NCBI GenBank assembly: GCA_029851835.1
Contig: JARKVD010000012.1
Location: 32,830-96,829, forward strand
DNA length: 64,000 bases
Direction: 5' to 3'
From: Clostridium sp.
Lineage (GTDB): Bacteria; Bacillota; Clostridia; Clostridiales; Clostridiaceae
Of the stretch, positions 42,332-52,395 are shown piece by piece. Each line of letters starts with the position of its first letter. The stretch's first letter is position 1. Both the position numbers and the translations under genes were made by a program. Below the pieces are notes generated by a model that saw only the letters and a program-made list of their open reading frames with translations, did not search any database and was not told where the DNA came from.

Positions 42332-43489
42332 ATGCAAATATATGTGGATAATGCAGCAACAACTTTCCCGAAACCAAATAGTGTCTATAATGAAATGATG
42401 AATTATATGACCACTATAGGTGGTAATCCTGGAAGGGGTGCATCTACTTCATCTCTAAAAGGTAATAAACTTATATTTCAATGTAGACACGCTCTTTGTA
42501 AATTATTTAATTATGAAGATACAAAAAATGTTGTTTTTACATCTAATATAACTATGTCTTTAAATATGCTTATTAAAGGTTCAGTTAAACCTGGCTGGCA
42601 TGTAATTACATCATCTATGGATCATAATAGCACTCTACGAACATTAAAAGAACTTGAACTTCAAGGAATTATAGAACTTGATATTTTACAATGTAATTCT
42701 TTAGGATTAATTGATATCACCCAATTTAAAAATACTATTAAAGAAAATACTAAGCTAGTTGTCCTATCCCATGCTTCAAATATTATTGGAACTATTCAAC
42801 CTTTAGAATTGATTGGTTCCATATGCAATGAAAAAGATATATTTTTCATTGTAGATTCTGCTCAGACTGCTGGAGTTTTGAATGTTGATTTTAAATCTTT
42901 AAATTGTAGTGCTCTAGCATTTACTGGACATAAGAGTTTACTAGGTCCTCAAGGTATTGGCGGCTTTATAATTGACGATGCCCTTAATGATATTTGCTCT
43001 TCGCTGATTGTAGGGGGCACAGGCAGTTCTTCTTCTGATATTATGCAACCAAAATTTTTACCTGATAAATTTGAAAGCGGAACTTTAAATACTCCAGGAA
43101 TTGTCGGTTTATTAGCAGGTATTAAGTTTTTACAAAAAGAAGGTATTAGTACTATTAAAGAACATGAAGAATACCTTACCCAAAGATTTATCGACGGAAT
43201 ACTAAATATAAAATCTATGAAGGTTTATGGAGATTTTTCGGCATTAAACAGAACTTCAACTGTATCTGTAAATTCATCAATTTTAGATAATAGTGAGTTA
43301 GGTTATATTCTTGATTCCGAATACAACATAATTACACGTACAGGACTTCATTGTGCACCTTTAGCTCACAAAACTATTGGAACTTATCCTTCTGGTACAC
43401 TAAGACTTAGCTTTGGTTATTTTAACGATGAAAAGGACGTTGATTATATTTTAAAATCAATAGATGAAATTGTAAAAAGAAGTTTATAA
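42332..43489 (+). CDS. Class V aminotransferase / cysteine desulfurase family protein
   Basis: IYVDNAATTFPKP; FTGHKSLLGPQGIGG PLP lysine; RTGLHCAPLAH catalytic Cys. Confidence 0.92.
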   Translation: MQIYVDNAATTFPKPNSVYNEMMNYMTTIGGNPGRGASTSSLKGNKLIFQCRHALCKLFNYEDTKNVVFTSNITMSLNMLIKGSVKPGWHVITSSMDHNSTLRTLKELELQGIIELDILQCNSLGLIDITQFKNTIKENTKLVVLSHASNIIGTIQPLELIGSICNEKDIFFIVDSAQTAGVLNVDFKSLNCSALAFTGHKSLLGPQGIGGFIIDDALNDICSSLIVGGTGSSSSDIMQPKFLPDKFESGTLNTPGIVGLLAGIKFLQKEGISTIKEHEEYLTQRFIDGILNIKSMKVYGDFSALNRTSTVSVNSSILDNSELGYILDSEYNIITRTGLHCAPLAHKTIGTYPSGTLRLSFGYFNDEKDVDYILKSIDEIVKRSL

Positions 43490-43559
43490 TTTAATATATA
43501 TTCATGTATTAAATCCACCTCTTTGGTAATACTTACTACTAAGGAGGTGTATGTTTTTT

Positions 43560-44168
43560 ATGGTTAAAAAAGTCATCTTTGATGCATTGTCAGAAAACTG
43601 CATCTATAACATTAGGGAAGTAGTATCTCAAGAACTTGTTCAGGCTATAAAAGAAAATAAAGAAATTATAATTTTATGTATAGGCACTGACAGATCAACT
43701 GGTGATAGCCTTGGTCCAATTGTAGGAGATAAACTTAATTTTTTAATAAGAGATAATGTTTATCTTTACGGAAATCTTGAAAATCCAGTCCATGCTAAAA
43801 ACATAACCGAAATTAATGAATTAATTCTTAAAACCTACTCAAACCCTTATATAATTGCAATTGATGCATCTCTAGGAGATCTTCAGGATGTAGGAAAAGT
43901 TATAATTGAGTCTAAACCTTTAAGCCCTGGTTTAGCTTTAAACAAAAAACTTCCTCCTGTAGGTAATCTTAGTATAACGGGAGTAGTTAACATTTCTGGT
44001 TCACTTGAGTTTATGGTACTTCAAAATACAAGGCTTTATATAGTAATGAAGCTGGCGGAAACAATTTCATCTGGATTATATCATGCAATTTTAAAAACAA
44101 TTGGTGGTAGAAAGTCATCATCCATAACTAAAGAGGATTTTTTATTAGATATATCAAAGATTTTATAA
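43560..44168 (+). CDS. yyaC: Spore protease YyaC (GPR-like)
   Basis: ILCIGTDRSTGDSLGPIVGDKL; AIDASLGDLQDVGKV; KLPPVGNLSITGVVN. ATG at 43560 preferred: SD aaggaggtg ends only ~1 nt before the ATG at 43551. Confidence 0.92.
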   Translation: MVKKVIFDALSENCIYNIREVVSQELVQAIKENKEIIILCIGTDRSTGDSLGPIVGDKLNFLIRDNVYLYGNLENPVHAKNITEINELILKTYSNPYIIAIDASLGDLQDVGKVIIESKPLSPGLALNKKLPPVGNLSITGVVNISGSLEFMVLQNTRLYIVMKLAETISSGLYHAILKTIGGRKSSSITKEDFLLDISKIL

Positions 44169-44171
44169 AAG

Positions 44172-44215
44172 GTATAAATAATAAATGTTTCACGTGAAAC
44201 ACTTATTATTTATAC
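44172..44215 (+). terminator. Terminator-like palindrome of yyaC, concentric with parS
   Basis: 22-nt arms GTATAAATAATAAATGTTTCAC / GTGAAACACTTATTATTTATAC (one mismatch), then TTTTTTT. Confidence 0.75.
44186..44201. promoter_or_regulatory. parS site 1
   Basis: TGTTTCACGTGAAACA, a match to the Bacillus-type parS consensus. Confidence 0.93.
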
Positions 44216-44231
44216 TTTTTTTATATGAAAA

Positions 44232-44265
44232 GAAGATAAGATTAAATTAGTTTAACCTTATCTTC
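44232..44265 (-). terminator. Terminator hairpin for parA-parB-DUF4446
   Basis: gaagataag..cttatcttc just past the DUF4446 stop on the - strand. Confidence 0.6.
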
Positions 44266-44271
44266 AAAATT

Positions 44272-44775
44272 TTAATTATTTGTATGTATTGCTTGATGCA
44301 ATACACTACTTTCTTCTTCTGATAAATCATATCTAGAAATTCCATTGTCTATAGGTTTAGCGTAAGTAATGCTTTCATTTCTTGAATATATACTTGTTAT
44401 AATAACTCCGTTGTTATTTCCATCTAGCATTGCAATTGAATAGCTTAAATCACTTCCTACATCCTCAAATGCTTTATATCTCTTCATTGCTACCTTCTGA
44501 ACACATGAATTGATTAACTTTGAAGTGTTTTCACATATCTCTTTTACATTATCTGTTGTATCTTGCATGCTATCAATTTTATCTAATGATTTCACTATTA
44601 ATTCCTCAAGATTTTTGCTGTTAGTGCCTCTCATCATTTTTCTATATTTATTCTTCATTTTACTTGTAGATGCAATACATGATATTACAACTATAATAAG
44701 TATAAATACTAAAACTATTAATGCTAAAGTTATATATGTACCATAATTATTTATTAAATTTATTATCTCTTGCAT
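44272..44775 (-). CDS. DUF4446 family membrane protein
   Basis: N-terminal TM; ...YKAFEDVGSDLSYSIAMLDGNNNGVIITSIYSRNESITYAKPI; next to parB. Confidence 0.9.
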   Translation of the reverse strand: MQEIINLINNYGTYITLALIVLVFILIIVVISCIASTSKMKNKYRKMMRGTNSKNLEELIVKSLDKIDSMQDTTDNVKEICENTSKLINSCVQKVAMKRYKAFEDVGSDLSYSIAMLDGNNNGVIITSIYSRNESITYAKPIDNGISRYDLSEEESSVLHQAIHTNN

Positions 44776-44792
44776 ACTTATCCTCCTAAATT

Positions 44793-44808
44793 TGTTTCAC
44801 GTGAAACA
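44793..44808. promoter_or_regulatory. parS site 2
   Basis: TGTTTCACGTGAAACA immediately after the parB stop codon. Confidence 0.95.
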
Positions 44809-45666
44809 TTAAGCTTCTAGGATTTCTATTATTCTTTGTAAATCTTCTGGAGAATAATATTCTATCTCTATTTTTCCTTTGTTTTTAGAATTGTTATTTA
44901 TATTTACTTTAGTATTAAAGTGATTCTCTAATCTTACCTTAATATCTTTATAATATATATCTTCTACTGGTTTTCTAATTGGCTCTTTATCCTCTTGATG
45001 CTTGCCGTAATTCTTTACTAAACTTTCAGTTTGTCTTACATTTAGATTTTCATCAATTACTTTCTGTGCAACAATATATTGACTCTCTTTATTATCCAAA
45101 CCAAGAATTGCTCTTCCATGACCTTCAGAAATAACTCCCTCAATTAGATATCCTTGAATTCTTTCATCAAGATTTAAAAGTCTTAACGCATTTGCTATTG
45201 TACTTCTTGATTTCGAAACTTGTTTGCTTATTTCTTCTTGTGTTAAATCAAATTCCTTTAATAATCTTTTGTAAGCCATTGCTTCTTCTATTGGATTAAG
45301 ATTTTCTCTAATTATGTTTTCAATTAAAGAAATTTCTACTACCTCTTTTTCAGTTAAATCCTTTACTATTACAGGGACCTCTTTTAGATTTAACTGCTTT
45401 GCAGCTCTCCAACGACGTTCACCTGCAATAATTGTATATATATTATTTTCTTCTTTTACAATAATAGGTTGTATAATACCATGCTCTTTAATAGAATTAG
45501 CTAATTCCATAAGTTTTTCATCATCGAAGTTTTTCCTTGGTTGATCCTTATTAGGTTTAATTAAATTAATATCAATAGTTAATACTTGTTCCCTATCATT
45601 AAATTTCAAATCGCTTTCAGGTATAAGTGATGCTAATCCCTTGCCTAACGCACTTGTCTTTTTCAT
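44809..45666 (-). CDS. parB: Chromosome partitioning protein ParB
   Basis: KTSALGKGLASLIPE; IAGERRWRAAKQL; SLIENIIRENLNPIEEA. Confidence 0.96.
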   Translation of the reverse strand: MKKTSALGKGLASLIPESDLKFNDREQVLTIDINLIKPNKDQPRKNFDDEKLMELANSIKEHGIIQPIIVKEENNIYTIIAGERRWRAAKQLNLKEVPVIVKDLTEKEVVEISLIENIIRENLNPIEEAMAYKRLLKEFDLTQEEISKQVSKSRSTIANALRLLNLDERIQGYLIEGVISEGHGRAILGLDNKESQYIVAQKVIDENLNVRQTESLVKNYGKHQEDKEPIRKPVEDIYYKDIKVRLENHFNTKVNINNNSKNKGKIEIEYYSPEDLQRIIEILEA

Positions 45667-45667
45667 C

Positions 45668-46438
45668 CTAGTTTCCTCCTTGTCTACGAATAAATTCTTC
45701 AGTTAAAGCCTCGAAGGCTTCTGCCCCTCTACATTTATCATCATAGAGCATAATAGGTAATCCAAAACTAGGAGATTCCGCCAACTTAACGTTCCTAGGT
45801 ATAAATGTATCATATACTTTATCTTTGAAGTGATTTCTAATTTCATCTACAACTTCATTACATAATCTTGTTCTGCTATCATACATACTCATGATAACAC
45901 CTTCTATTTCTAAAGCAGTATTTAAATACCTCTTTATAAGTTGAATTGTACTCATTAATTGTCCAACCCCTTCAAGTGCATAGAATTCACATTGAATTGG
46001 AATTAAAACAGAATTAGATGCTGTTAATGCATTCAAAGTTAAAACTCCTAATGATGGTGGGCAATCGATAAATATAAAATCATATTGATCTTTAATTTCA
46101 TCTATTTTATTTTTTAATACCTTTTCTCTCTCTTCATGACCAACAATTTCAACTTCAGCTGCTGCTAAGTTCATATTTGATGGTGCAATATAAAAGTTAT
46201 CTATTATTTCACTTTTCTTAATAACTTCACCCAATGATACATTACTAGTTAGAACATCATACATTGAATAATTAATTTTTCTTTTATCGAGTCCTAATCC
46301 GCTAGTTGTATTTCCTTGTGGATCTATATCAATGGCTAAAACTTTATATCCGTTCATAGCTAGATATGAACATAGATTAATGTTTGTAGTTGTTTTTCCT
46401 ACTCCGCCTTTTTGATTAAATATACATATTACCTTCAT
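45668..46438 (-). CDS. parA: Chromosome partitioning ATPase ParA
   Basis: FNQKGGVGKTTTNINL; AIDIDPQGNTTSGLG. Confidence 0.96.
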   Translation of the reverse strand: MKVICIFNQKGGVGKTTTNINLCSYLAMNGYKVLAIDIDPQGNTTSGLGLDKRKINYSMYDVLTSNVSLGEVIKKSEIIDNFYIAPSNMNLAAAEVEIVGHEEREKVLKNKIDEIKDQYDFIFIDCPPSLGVLTLNALTASNSVLIPIQCEFYALEGVGQLMSTIQLIKRYLNTALEIEGVIMSMYDSRTRLCNEVVDEIRNHFKDKVYDTFIPRNVKLAESPSFGLPIMLYDDKCRGAEAFEALTEEFIRRQGGN

Positions 46439-46638
46439 TTTATTCCCCCCCTTTATGAAAAATTTGTAATATATTTATTTTGTTCAATTAATCTTAATTT
46501 AAACATATTTATGTTATTTTTCTACTGCAAATCTTGTAAATTCAACTATGTATTTATATTATATATTGATATAGATTTTATTTAAAGTAATTATTAGTAT
46601 AAAATGAGCACATATTTAAATTTTTCATTGTAAAATAA

Positions 46639-46676
46639 AAAAGTCTAAATGTTTCACGTGAAACATTTAGACTTTT
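46639..46676 (-). terminator. noc terminator: perfect 38-bp palindrome concentric with parS
   Basis: AAAAGTCTAAATGTTTCAC|GTGAAACATTTAGACTTTT, followed on - strand by T-rich tail. Confidence 0.88.
46650..46665. promoter_or_regulatory. parS site 3
   Basis: TGTTTCACGTGAAACA. Confidence 0.95.
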
Positions 46677-46679
46677 ACC

Positions 46680-47456
46680 TTACTTCTTCTTTATAGTAAT
46701 CGTAACTTGAATAGAATCATCTAACTCTTTAGAACGATACTTTGCATCTATTCCAAATTTATCAAATACTTGTTTTACAGTATTAACATATATGGCCGGA
46801 CTAAAAGAACCTTTAATTCTTTTCTTGCCATCTGCTGCAACTTCACTATGTTGTAACTTTAATAACTCTCTATCTATAGCTTCTTCAGTTTTTTTAACAT
46901 TTAAGCCTTCTTTAATTATCTTATCTAAAATTTTATACTGTAACTCACTATCCGGTAATTTTAACAGAGCTCTTGCATGTCTCTCTGTAAGCTTATTTTC
47001 AACTAAAGTATCAATTATATCTTGATTTAACTTTAAAATTCTAAGTTTGTTTGCAATAGTTGATTGCTTCTTACCTATTACTTCTGATAGCTGATCTTGA
47101 GTATATGAATGTACTTTTATAAGATTGTTATATGCTAATGCTTCCTCATAAAAGTTTAAATCTTCTCTCTGCAAATTTTCTAATAGTGCAATAGCTGCTG
47201 AATCAGTATCATTAATATTAGTTATAATAGCTGGAACTTCAGTTAAACCTGCTTCCTTGGCCGCTCTTAACCTACGTTCACCTGCAATTAATTCATAACC
47301 ATTTTCCGTTTCTCTAACAGATAATGGTTGAATTATCCCATATACTCTTATAGACTGAGCTAATTCTTGTATAGCTTCCTCATTAAACACTATTCTTGGT
47401 TGATAAATATTAGGTTGTATTGAGTCAACCGCTATATAATTAATATTATTTCCCAT
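46680..47456 (-). CDS. noc: Nucleoid occlusion protein (ParB paralogue)
   Basis: Second ParB/Spo0J-family protein (IAGERRLRAAKEAGLTEVP; ALLENLQREDLNFYEEA) in the canonical noc position beside rsmG-mnmG. Confidence 0.88.
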   Translation of the reverse strand: MGNNINYIAVDSIQPNIYQPRIVFNEEAIQELAQSIRVYGIIQPLSVRETENGYELIAGERRLRAAKEAGLTEVPAIITNINDTDSAAIALLENLQREDLNFYEEALAYNNLIKVHSYTQDQLSEVIGKKQSTIANKLRILKLNQDIIDTLVENKLTERHARALLKLPDSELQYKILDKIIKEGLNVKKTEEAIDRELLKLQHSEVAADGKKRIKGSFSPAIYVNTVKQVFDKFGIDAKYRSKELDDSIQVTITIKKK

Positions 47457-47556
47457 TTTTTACCATCCTTTTATGAAATTCCTCTATATACTATTCTATA
47501 TACAATGTTAAAATCCTCTTTATATATCAAAATTTCACCTAAATATTTTATGTGTC

Positions 47557-48276
47557 TTACTTTATTGGGTTTTTAGTTACCATTCCTGCTTTTCTAGGAT
47601 ATTTTTTAGGCGTATCCTTTACCTTTTTAACTACCAACAAATTATGTTTTAAATCGCTATCTTCAATATCTACTTCTATTATTTCTTCTATTTTACCTCC
47701 TAGAACTTTTAATGCTACTTCTGCAGCCTTAATTTCATCTTCTATAGCTGGCCCTTTTAATGCAACAAAGTATCCTCCAACTTTTACATATGGTAAACAG
47801 AACTCTAATAATACAGTTAGATTTGCTACTGCCCTTGATACAGCAAGATCAAATCTTTGCCTATACTCAACCGTTTGTGCAAAATCCTCTGCTCTTCCAT
47901 GAATTGTTTTTATATTAGATAGGTTTAAGTCATTTATTACCTCATTTAAAAAATTTATTCTTTTATTTAAAGAGTCTAATAAGACCATTTTACTATCTTC
48001 TTTTACAATTTTCATTGGAATTCCAGGAAATCCTCCTCCTGTTCCAATATCAATTATAGACTTTGCATTTTTTACATAATCACAATTAAAAACCTTTATT
48101 GAGTCAATAAAATGCTTTTTTATTATTTCTTCGTCATCAGTAATGGCAGTTAAATTTATTTTTTGATTCCATTCTTGTATAAGCTCTTTATATTTAATAA
48201 ATTTATTATACTTCTCTTCCTCAAAGCTCAACCCCATACTTTGGCAAGCTTCGTTTAACATATCGAAATATTCCAT
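47557..48276 (-). CDS. rsmG: 16S rRNA (guanine527-N7)-methyltransferase
   Basis: [29 protein letters not shown] at 48276 follows SD ggagg. Confidence 0.96.
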   Translation of the reverse strand: MEYFDMLNEACQSMGLSFEEEKYNKFIKYKELIQEWNQKINLTAITDDEEIIKKHFIDSIKVFNCDYVKNAKSIIDIGTGGGFPGIPMKIVKEDSKMVLLDSLNKRINFLNEVINDLNLSNIKTIHGRAEDFAQTVEYRQRFDLAVSRAVANLTVLLEFCLPYVKVGGYFVALKGPAIEDEIKAAEVALKVLGGKIEEIIEVDIEDSDLKHNLLVVKKVKDTPKKYPRKAGMVTKNPIK

Positions 48277-48312
48277 GTTAACCTCCAAATTAAACTAATA
48301 AACTAACTTAGT

Positions 48313-50202
48313 TTAGTTTTCTTCACTATTATTTCTTTTTTGCTGCTCTAAGAAAATTAATAAAACTGTAATATCCGCTGGTGAAACACCTGATATCCTT
48401 GATGCCTGACCTATATTAGTAGGCCTAATGTTATTCAACTTTTGTATTGCCTCCGTTCTAAGACCTTTTACTGTTGAATAATCAAGCCCTTCAGGTATCA
48501 TCTTTGTCTCATATTTCTTAAATTGATTTATCTGTTCTAGCTGTTTAGTAATATACCCTTCATATTTAGAAATTATATTAACCTGCTCTGTTACTTGATC
48601 GCTTAGTGGCTGTCTTTCAGTATCTATTTCAGCAACATTATAATAATCTAATTCTGATCTTTTAATTAGCTCATATAAAGAAGTCGGTTTCTTTAATGGC
48701 GCTGATCCCTTGCTCTCTAAAAACTCATTTATTTCTTTTTTATTTGTAACTTGAACATTTTTTAATCTTTCAACCTCAGCTTCAATTTCCGCTCTTTTCT
48801 TCGTAAATGCAGCATATCTTTCCTCAGTAACAAGACCAACTTCATATCCAATATCCGTAAGTCTTAAATCAGCATTATCTTGTCTTAAAAGCAGTCTATA
48901 TTCTGATCTTGAGGTCATCATTCTATAAGGCTCATTAGTTCCCTTTGTAACTAAATCATCAACTAGAACTCCTATATAGGCATCAGATCGCTTCAATATT
49001 AGAGGATCTTTACCCTTAATTTTTAAAGCTGCATTTATCCCTGCTAAAATACCTTGACCCGCGGCTTCTTCATATCCAGAGCTTCCGTTTACCTGGCCTG
49101 CTGAGAATAATCCATCTATGTGCTTAAATTCTAAAGATAACTTTAATTGCGTAGGATCTATACAATCATACTCTATAGCATATCCTGTTCTCATAACCTC
49201 AACATTCTCAAGTCCATCTATAGTTCTTAAAAATGCTATTTGTACATCTTCAGGAAGTGAACTACTCATACCTTGAACATACATTTCTTCTGTTCCTTCA
49301 CCCTCTGGCTCTATAAATAACTGGTGTCTGTCTTTATCTCTAAATCTCATAACCTTATCTTCTATAGACGGACAGTATCTTGGACCTGTGCTCTTTATAG
49401 ACCCATTATATAACGGTGATCTATCTATATTAGCAAGTATAACTTCATGAGTTCTCTCATTAGTATAAGTTAAATAGCAGCTTACTTGGTCTCTAGTAAT
49501 ATCTCCACTCATAAAAGAGAACGGAACTACTTTTTCATCACCATTTTGAATTTCCATCTTTGAGAAGTCAACTGATCTAGCATTAATCCTAGCAGGTGTA
49601 CCAGTTTTAAATCTTCTTAACGAAATTCCTAAATCTATTAGTGAATTAGATAACTCATTTGCTGGGAATAAACCTGCCGGACCTTCATTTACTACTATTT
49701 CTCCAATGATTACATTAGACTTTAAATATGTTCCCGAAGTTAAAATTATAGCTTTGCAAGTGAAGTAAGCGCCGTACTTAGTCATTACTCCTTTAACCAC
49801 GTTATCTTCAACATCAATACTTGTAACCTCTAATTGTCTTAAATCTAAGTTAGGTTCTGTTTCAATAACATGTTTCATGCTTTCTGAATATCTTCTTTTA
49901 TCGGCTTGAGCTCTTAATGAGTGCACAGCTGGTCCTTTTGATAAATTCAGCATCCTTGACTGAATATACGTCTTATCTATATTTCTACCCATTTCTCCAC
50001 CTAAAGCGTCAATTTCTCTAACTAAATGACCCTTAGCTGTTCCCCCTATATTAGGGTTGCATGGCATAAATCCAACACTATCTAAGTTTAAAGTACACAT
50101 AAGTGTCTTTAACCCCATTCTCGCAGTTGCTAATGCAGCTTCACATCCTGCATGTCCTGCACCTATAACAACTACATCATAATCTCCTGCAAAATATTTC
50201 AT
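48313..50202 (-). CDS. mnmG: tRNA uridine-5-carboxymethylaminomethyl modification enzyme MnmG
   Basis: [44 protein letters not shown]. Confidence 0.98.
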   Translation of the reverse strand: MKYFAGDYDVVVIGAGHAGCEAALATARMGLKTLMCTLNLDSVGFMPCNPNIGGTAKGHLVREIDALGGEMGRNIDKTYIQSRMLNLSKGPAVHSLRAQADKRRYSESMKHVIETEPNLDLRQLEVTSIDVEDNVVKGVMTKYGAYFTCKAIILTSGTYLKSNVIIGEIVVNEGPAGLFPANELSNSLIDLGISLRRFKTGTPARINARSVDFSKMEIQNGDEKVVPFSFMSGDITRDQVSCYLTYTNERTHEVILANIDRSPLYNGSIKSTGPRYCPSIEDKVMRFRDKDRHQLFIEPEGEGTEEMYVQGMSSSLPEDVQIAFLRTIDGLENVEVMRTGYAIEYDCIDPTQLKLSLEFKHIDGLFSAGQVNGSSGYEEAAGQGILAGINAALKIKGKDPLILKRSDAYIGVLVDDLVTKGTNEPYRMMTSRSEYRLLLRQDNADLRLTDIGYEVGLVTEERYAAFTKKRAEIEAEVERLKNVQVTNKKEINEFLESKGSAPLKKPTSLYELIKRSELDYYNVAEIDTERQPLSDQVTEQVNIISKYEGYITKQLEQINQFKKYETKMIPEGLDYSTVKGLRTEAIQKLNNIRPTNIGQASRISGVSPADITVLLIFLEQQKRNNSEEN

Positions 50203-50212
50203 ATTTTCACCT

Positions 50213-51589
50213 CTATTTACCTAGACAGAAATCCTTAAATATCTTGTCTATTATATTTTCTTCTAGGGAATCTCCCGTAATCTCACCTAGAAATGTCCAT
50301 GCATTTCTTATATCAATAGATGCTAAGTCTATTGCAAATGTATTTTTTAGAATATCTATTGCACTAACAATACTCTCATAGGCTCTAAATAATGATTCCT
50401 TATGTCTTGTATTAGTTATTATAACATTATTTGATGCTATCTCGCCCTTAAAGAAAAGCTCCTTAATGGCATTTCTAACTTCATCAATTCCTTCACCTGT
50501 CTTAGCTGATATTCTAAAAATATTTTCACTGCTTAAACTAGCTAAATCATCTTTATTTATTTTGCTGTTTAAATCACTCTTGTTCAATAATACCATATAT
50601 TTTTTATCTCTTATATGATTAATAATTTCCTTGTCTTCCTCGCTTAACCCTCTGCTGGAATCTAATATAAGTATAATTAAGTCAGCTTCCTTTATTTTTT
50701 CTCTCGATCTTTCAACGCCAATCTTCTCCACTACATCTTCAGTTTCTCTTATTCCTGCAGTATCCACTATTTTTATAGGTACACCTGAAATATTTATATA
50801 TTCTTCTATAACGTCTCTTGTAGTTCCTGGTATATCCGTAACTATAGCTCTATTTTCCCTTGTTAATGCATTAAGTAATGACGATTTACCTACGTTAGGC
50901 TTACCTACAATTACTGTGCTTAAACCCTCACGTAATATCTTACCTTCTTCTGCAGTATCTATTAGTCTTTTTAGTTCTCCCTTAACAACTTCTAAATCTT
51001 TAATTCCCATCTCAGCTGTAACTTCCTCTAAATCATCTTCTGGATAATCTACAGTAGCTTCAATATGAGCTATAGTTGAAATAAGACTTTCTCTTAAAGC
51101 TCCTATTTCCTTGGAAATAATACCCTCACTTTGCATTAAAGCAGACTTCATGCTTAAATCAGTTTTTGCATTTATTATATCGATAACCGCTTCTGCCTGT
51201 GATAAATCTATTCTTCCATTTAAAAACGCTCTTTTAGTAAATTCACCAGGCTCTGCAAGCCTAACCCCTTGCTTTATTACCTGTTCTAAAACTCTTTTAG
51301 TTGCAATAACTCCACCATGGCAGTTAATTTCTATGGTATCTTCAGCTGTAAAGCTTCTTGGACCTTTCATAAATGAAACTATAACTTCATCAACATGATT
51401 TCCATCCTCATCTACAATGTGTCCATATCTCATAGTATAACTCTTCATGTCCATAAGAGACTTTCCGTTTTTAGCTTTAAATATTTTATCTATAAACTCT
51501 CTAGCTTTATCGCCAGAAACTCTTATTACAGCTAATCCACCTTCTCCAATACTGGTTGATATAGCTCCTATTGTATCAAAATCCTTCAT
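50213..51589 (-). CDS. mnmE: tRNA modification GTPase MnmE
   Basis: [26 protein letters not shown]-terminal FCLGK. ATG at 51589 has SD ggagg. Confidence 0.98.
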   Translation of the reverse strand: MKDFDTIGAISTSIGEGGLAVIRVSGDKAREFIDKIFKAKNGKSLMDMKSYTMRYGHIVDEDGNHVDEVIVSFMKGPRSFTAEDTIEINCHGGVIATKRVLEQVIKQGVRLAEPGEFTKRAFLNGRIDLSQAEAVIDIINAKTDLSMKSALMQSEGIISKEIGALRESLISTIAHIEATVDYPEDDLEEVTAEMGIKDLEVVKGELKRLIDTAEEGKILREGLSTVIVGKPNVGKSSLLNALTRENRAIVTDIPGTTRDVIEEYINISGVPIKIVDTAGIRETEDVVEKIGVERSREKIKEADLIILILDSSRGLSEEDKEIINHIRDKKYMVLLNKSDLNSKINKDDLASLSSENIFRISAKTGEGIDEVRNAIKELFFKGEIASNNVIITNTRHKESLFRAYESIVSAIDILKNTFAIDLASIDIRNAWTFLGEITGDSLEENIIDKIFKDFCLGK

Positions 51590-51720
51590 CTCATTACCTC
51601 CCATTAAAGAATAATATACCCTATCGATCTCATTTGTTTTATATAATTAAACATATTATAATACTTTTAATATAAATTGTACCCACAAATATTCATTGTA
51701 TCACATAGTGCATAAAATAA

Positions 51721-51745
51721 AAAGAAAGCCATTTAGGCTTTCTTT
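51721..51745 (-). terminator. Terminator hairpin overlapping jag stop codon
   Basis: - strand AAAGAAAGCC-TAAAT-GGCTTTCTTTTTAT; jag TAA is in the loop. Confidence 0.85.
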
Positions 51746-52359
51746 AACTCAATAACAACTCTTCTGTATGGTTCATCACCTTCACTGTGAGTCGTTACAT
51801 ATTCATTGTTTTGAAGTGTAGAATGAATAACTCTTCTCTCGTATGGGTTCATCGGCTCAAGCTTAAGTGTTTTTCCACTTACCCTAACCTTATCCCCCAT
51901 TTTATTTGCTAACCTCTTAAGTGTGTCTTGTCTAGTCTGTCTATAGTTAGCAGTATCAAGAATTACCCTCTTATAAGTTTCATCATGATTTTTATTTACA
52001 ACTAAGCTTACTAAATATTGAAGTGAATCTAATGTTTCGCCCCTATAACCAATTAAAACACCCATATTAGGTCCTACTAAATCGATTTTTATTTCGTCAT
52101 TCTCTTCCTTAGCATGAATTTCAGCCTTTATTTTCATAGCGTTTAATACACTTCTAAGGAATTTAATTGAATCACCAACACTATCTCTCTTTAAAGTCAC
52201 TCTTACCTTCGCCGGCTTAACCCCTATTATGTTTAAAAAACCTTTGCTACCCTCTTCTAAGATTTCAACCTCAACCTTATCTAAGGTAACATTTAATTCC
52301 TTCAAAGCGTTTTGTATAGCTTCTTCAGTGGTTTTCCCCATGGTTTCTATATTTTTCAT
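51733..52359 (-). CDS. jag: RNA-binding protein Jag/KhpB (Jag-N, KH, R3H)
   Basis: TTEEAIQNALKELNV; GYRGETLDSLQYLVSLVVNK; EPMNPYERRVIHSTLQ. Confidence 0.96.
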   Translation of the reverse strand: MKNIETMGKTTEEAIQNALKELNVTLDKVEVEILEEGSKGFLNIIGVKPAKVRVTLKRDSVGDSIKFLRSVLNAMKIKAEIHAKEENDEIKIDLVGPNMGVLIGYRGETLDSLQYLVSLVVNKNHDETYKRVILDTANYRQTRQDTLKRLANKMGDKVRVSGKTLKLEPMNPYERRVIHSTLQNNEYVTTHSEGDEPYRRVVIELKKA

Positions 52360-52395
52360 GATTTAGATACCGCCTTTCAATAATAAAATCTTTTA

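Noticed and set aside
50631-51047. 138-aa + strand ORF
   Set aside because: Antisense shadow of mnmE, Ser/Ile/Leu-rich, no recognisable motif.
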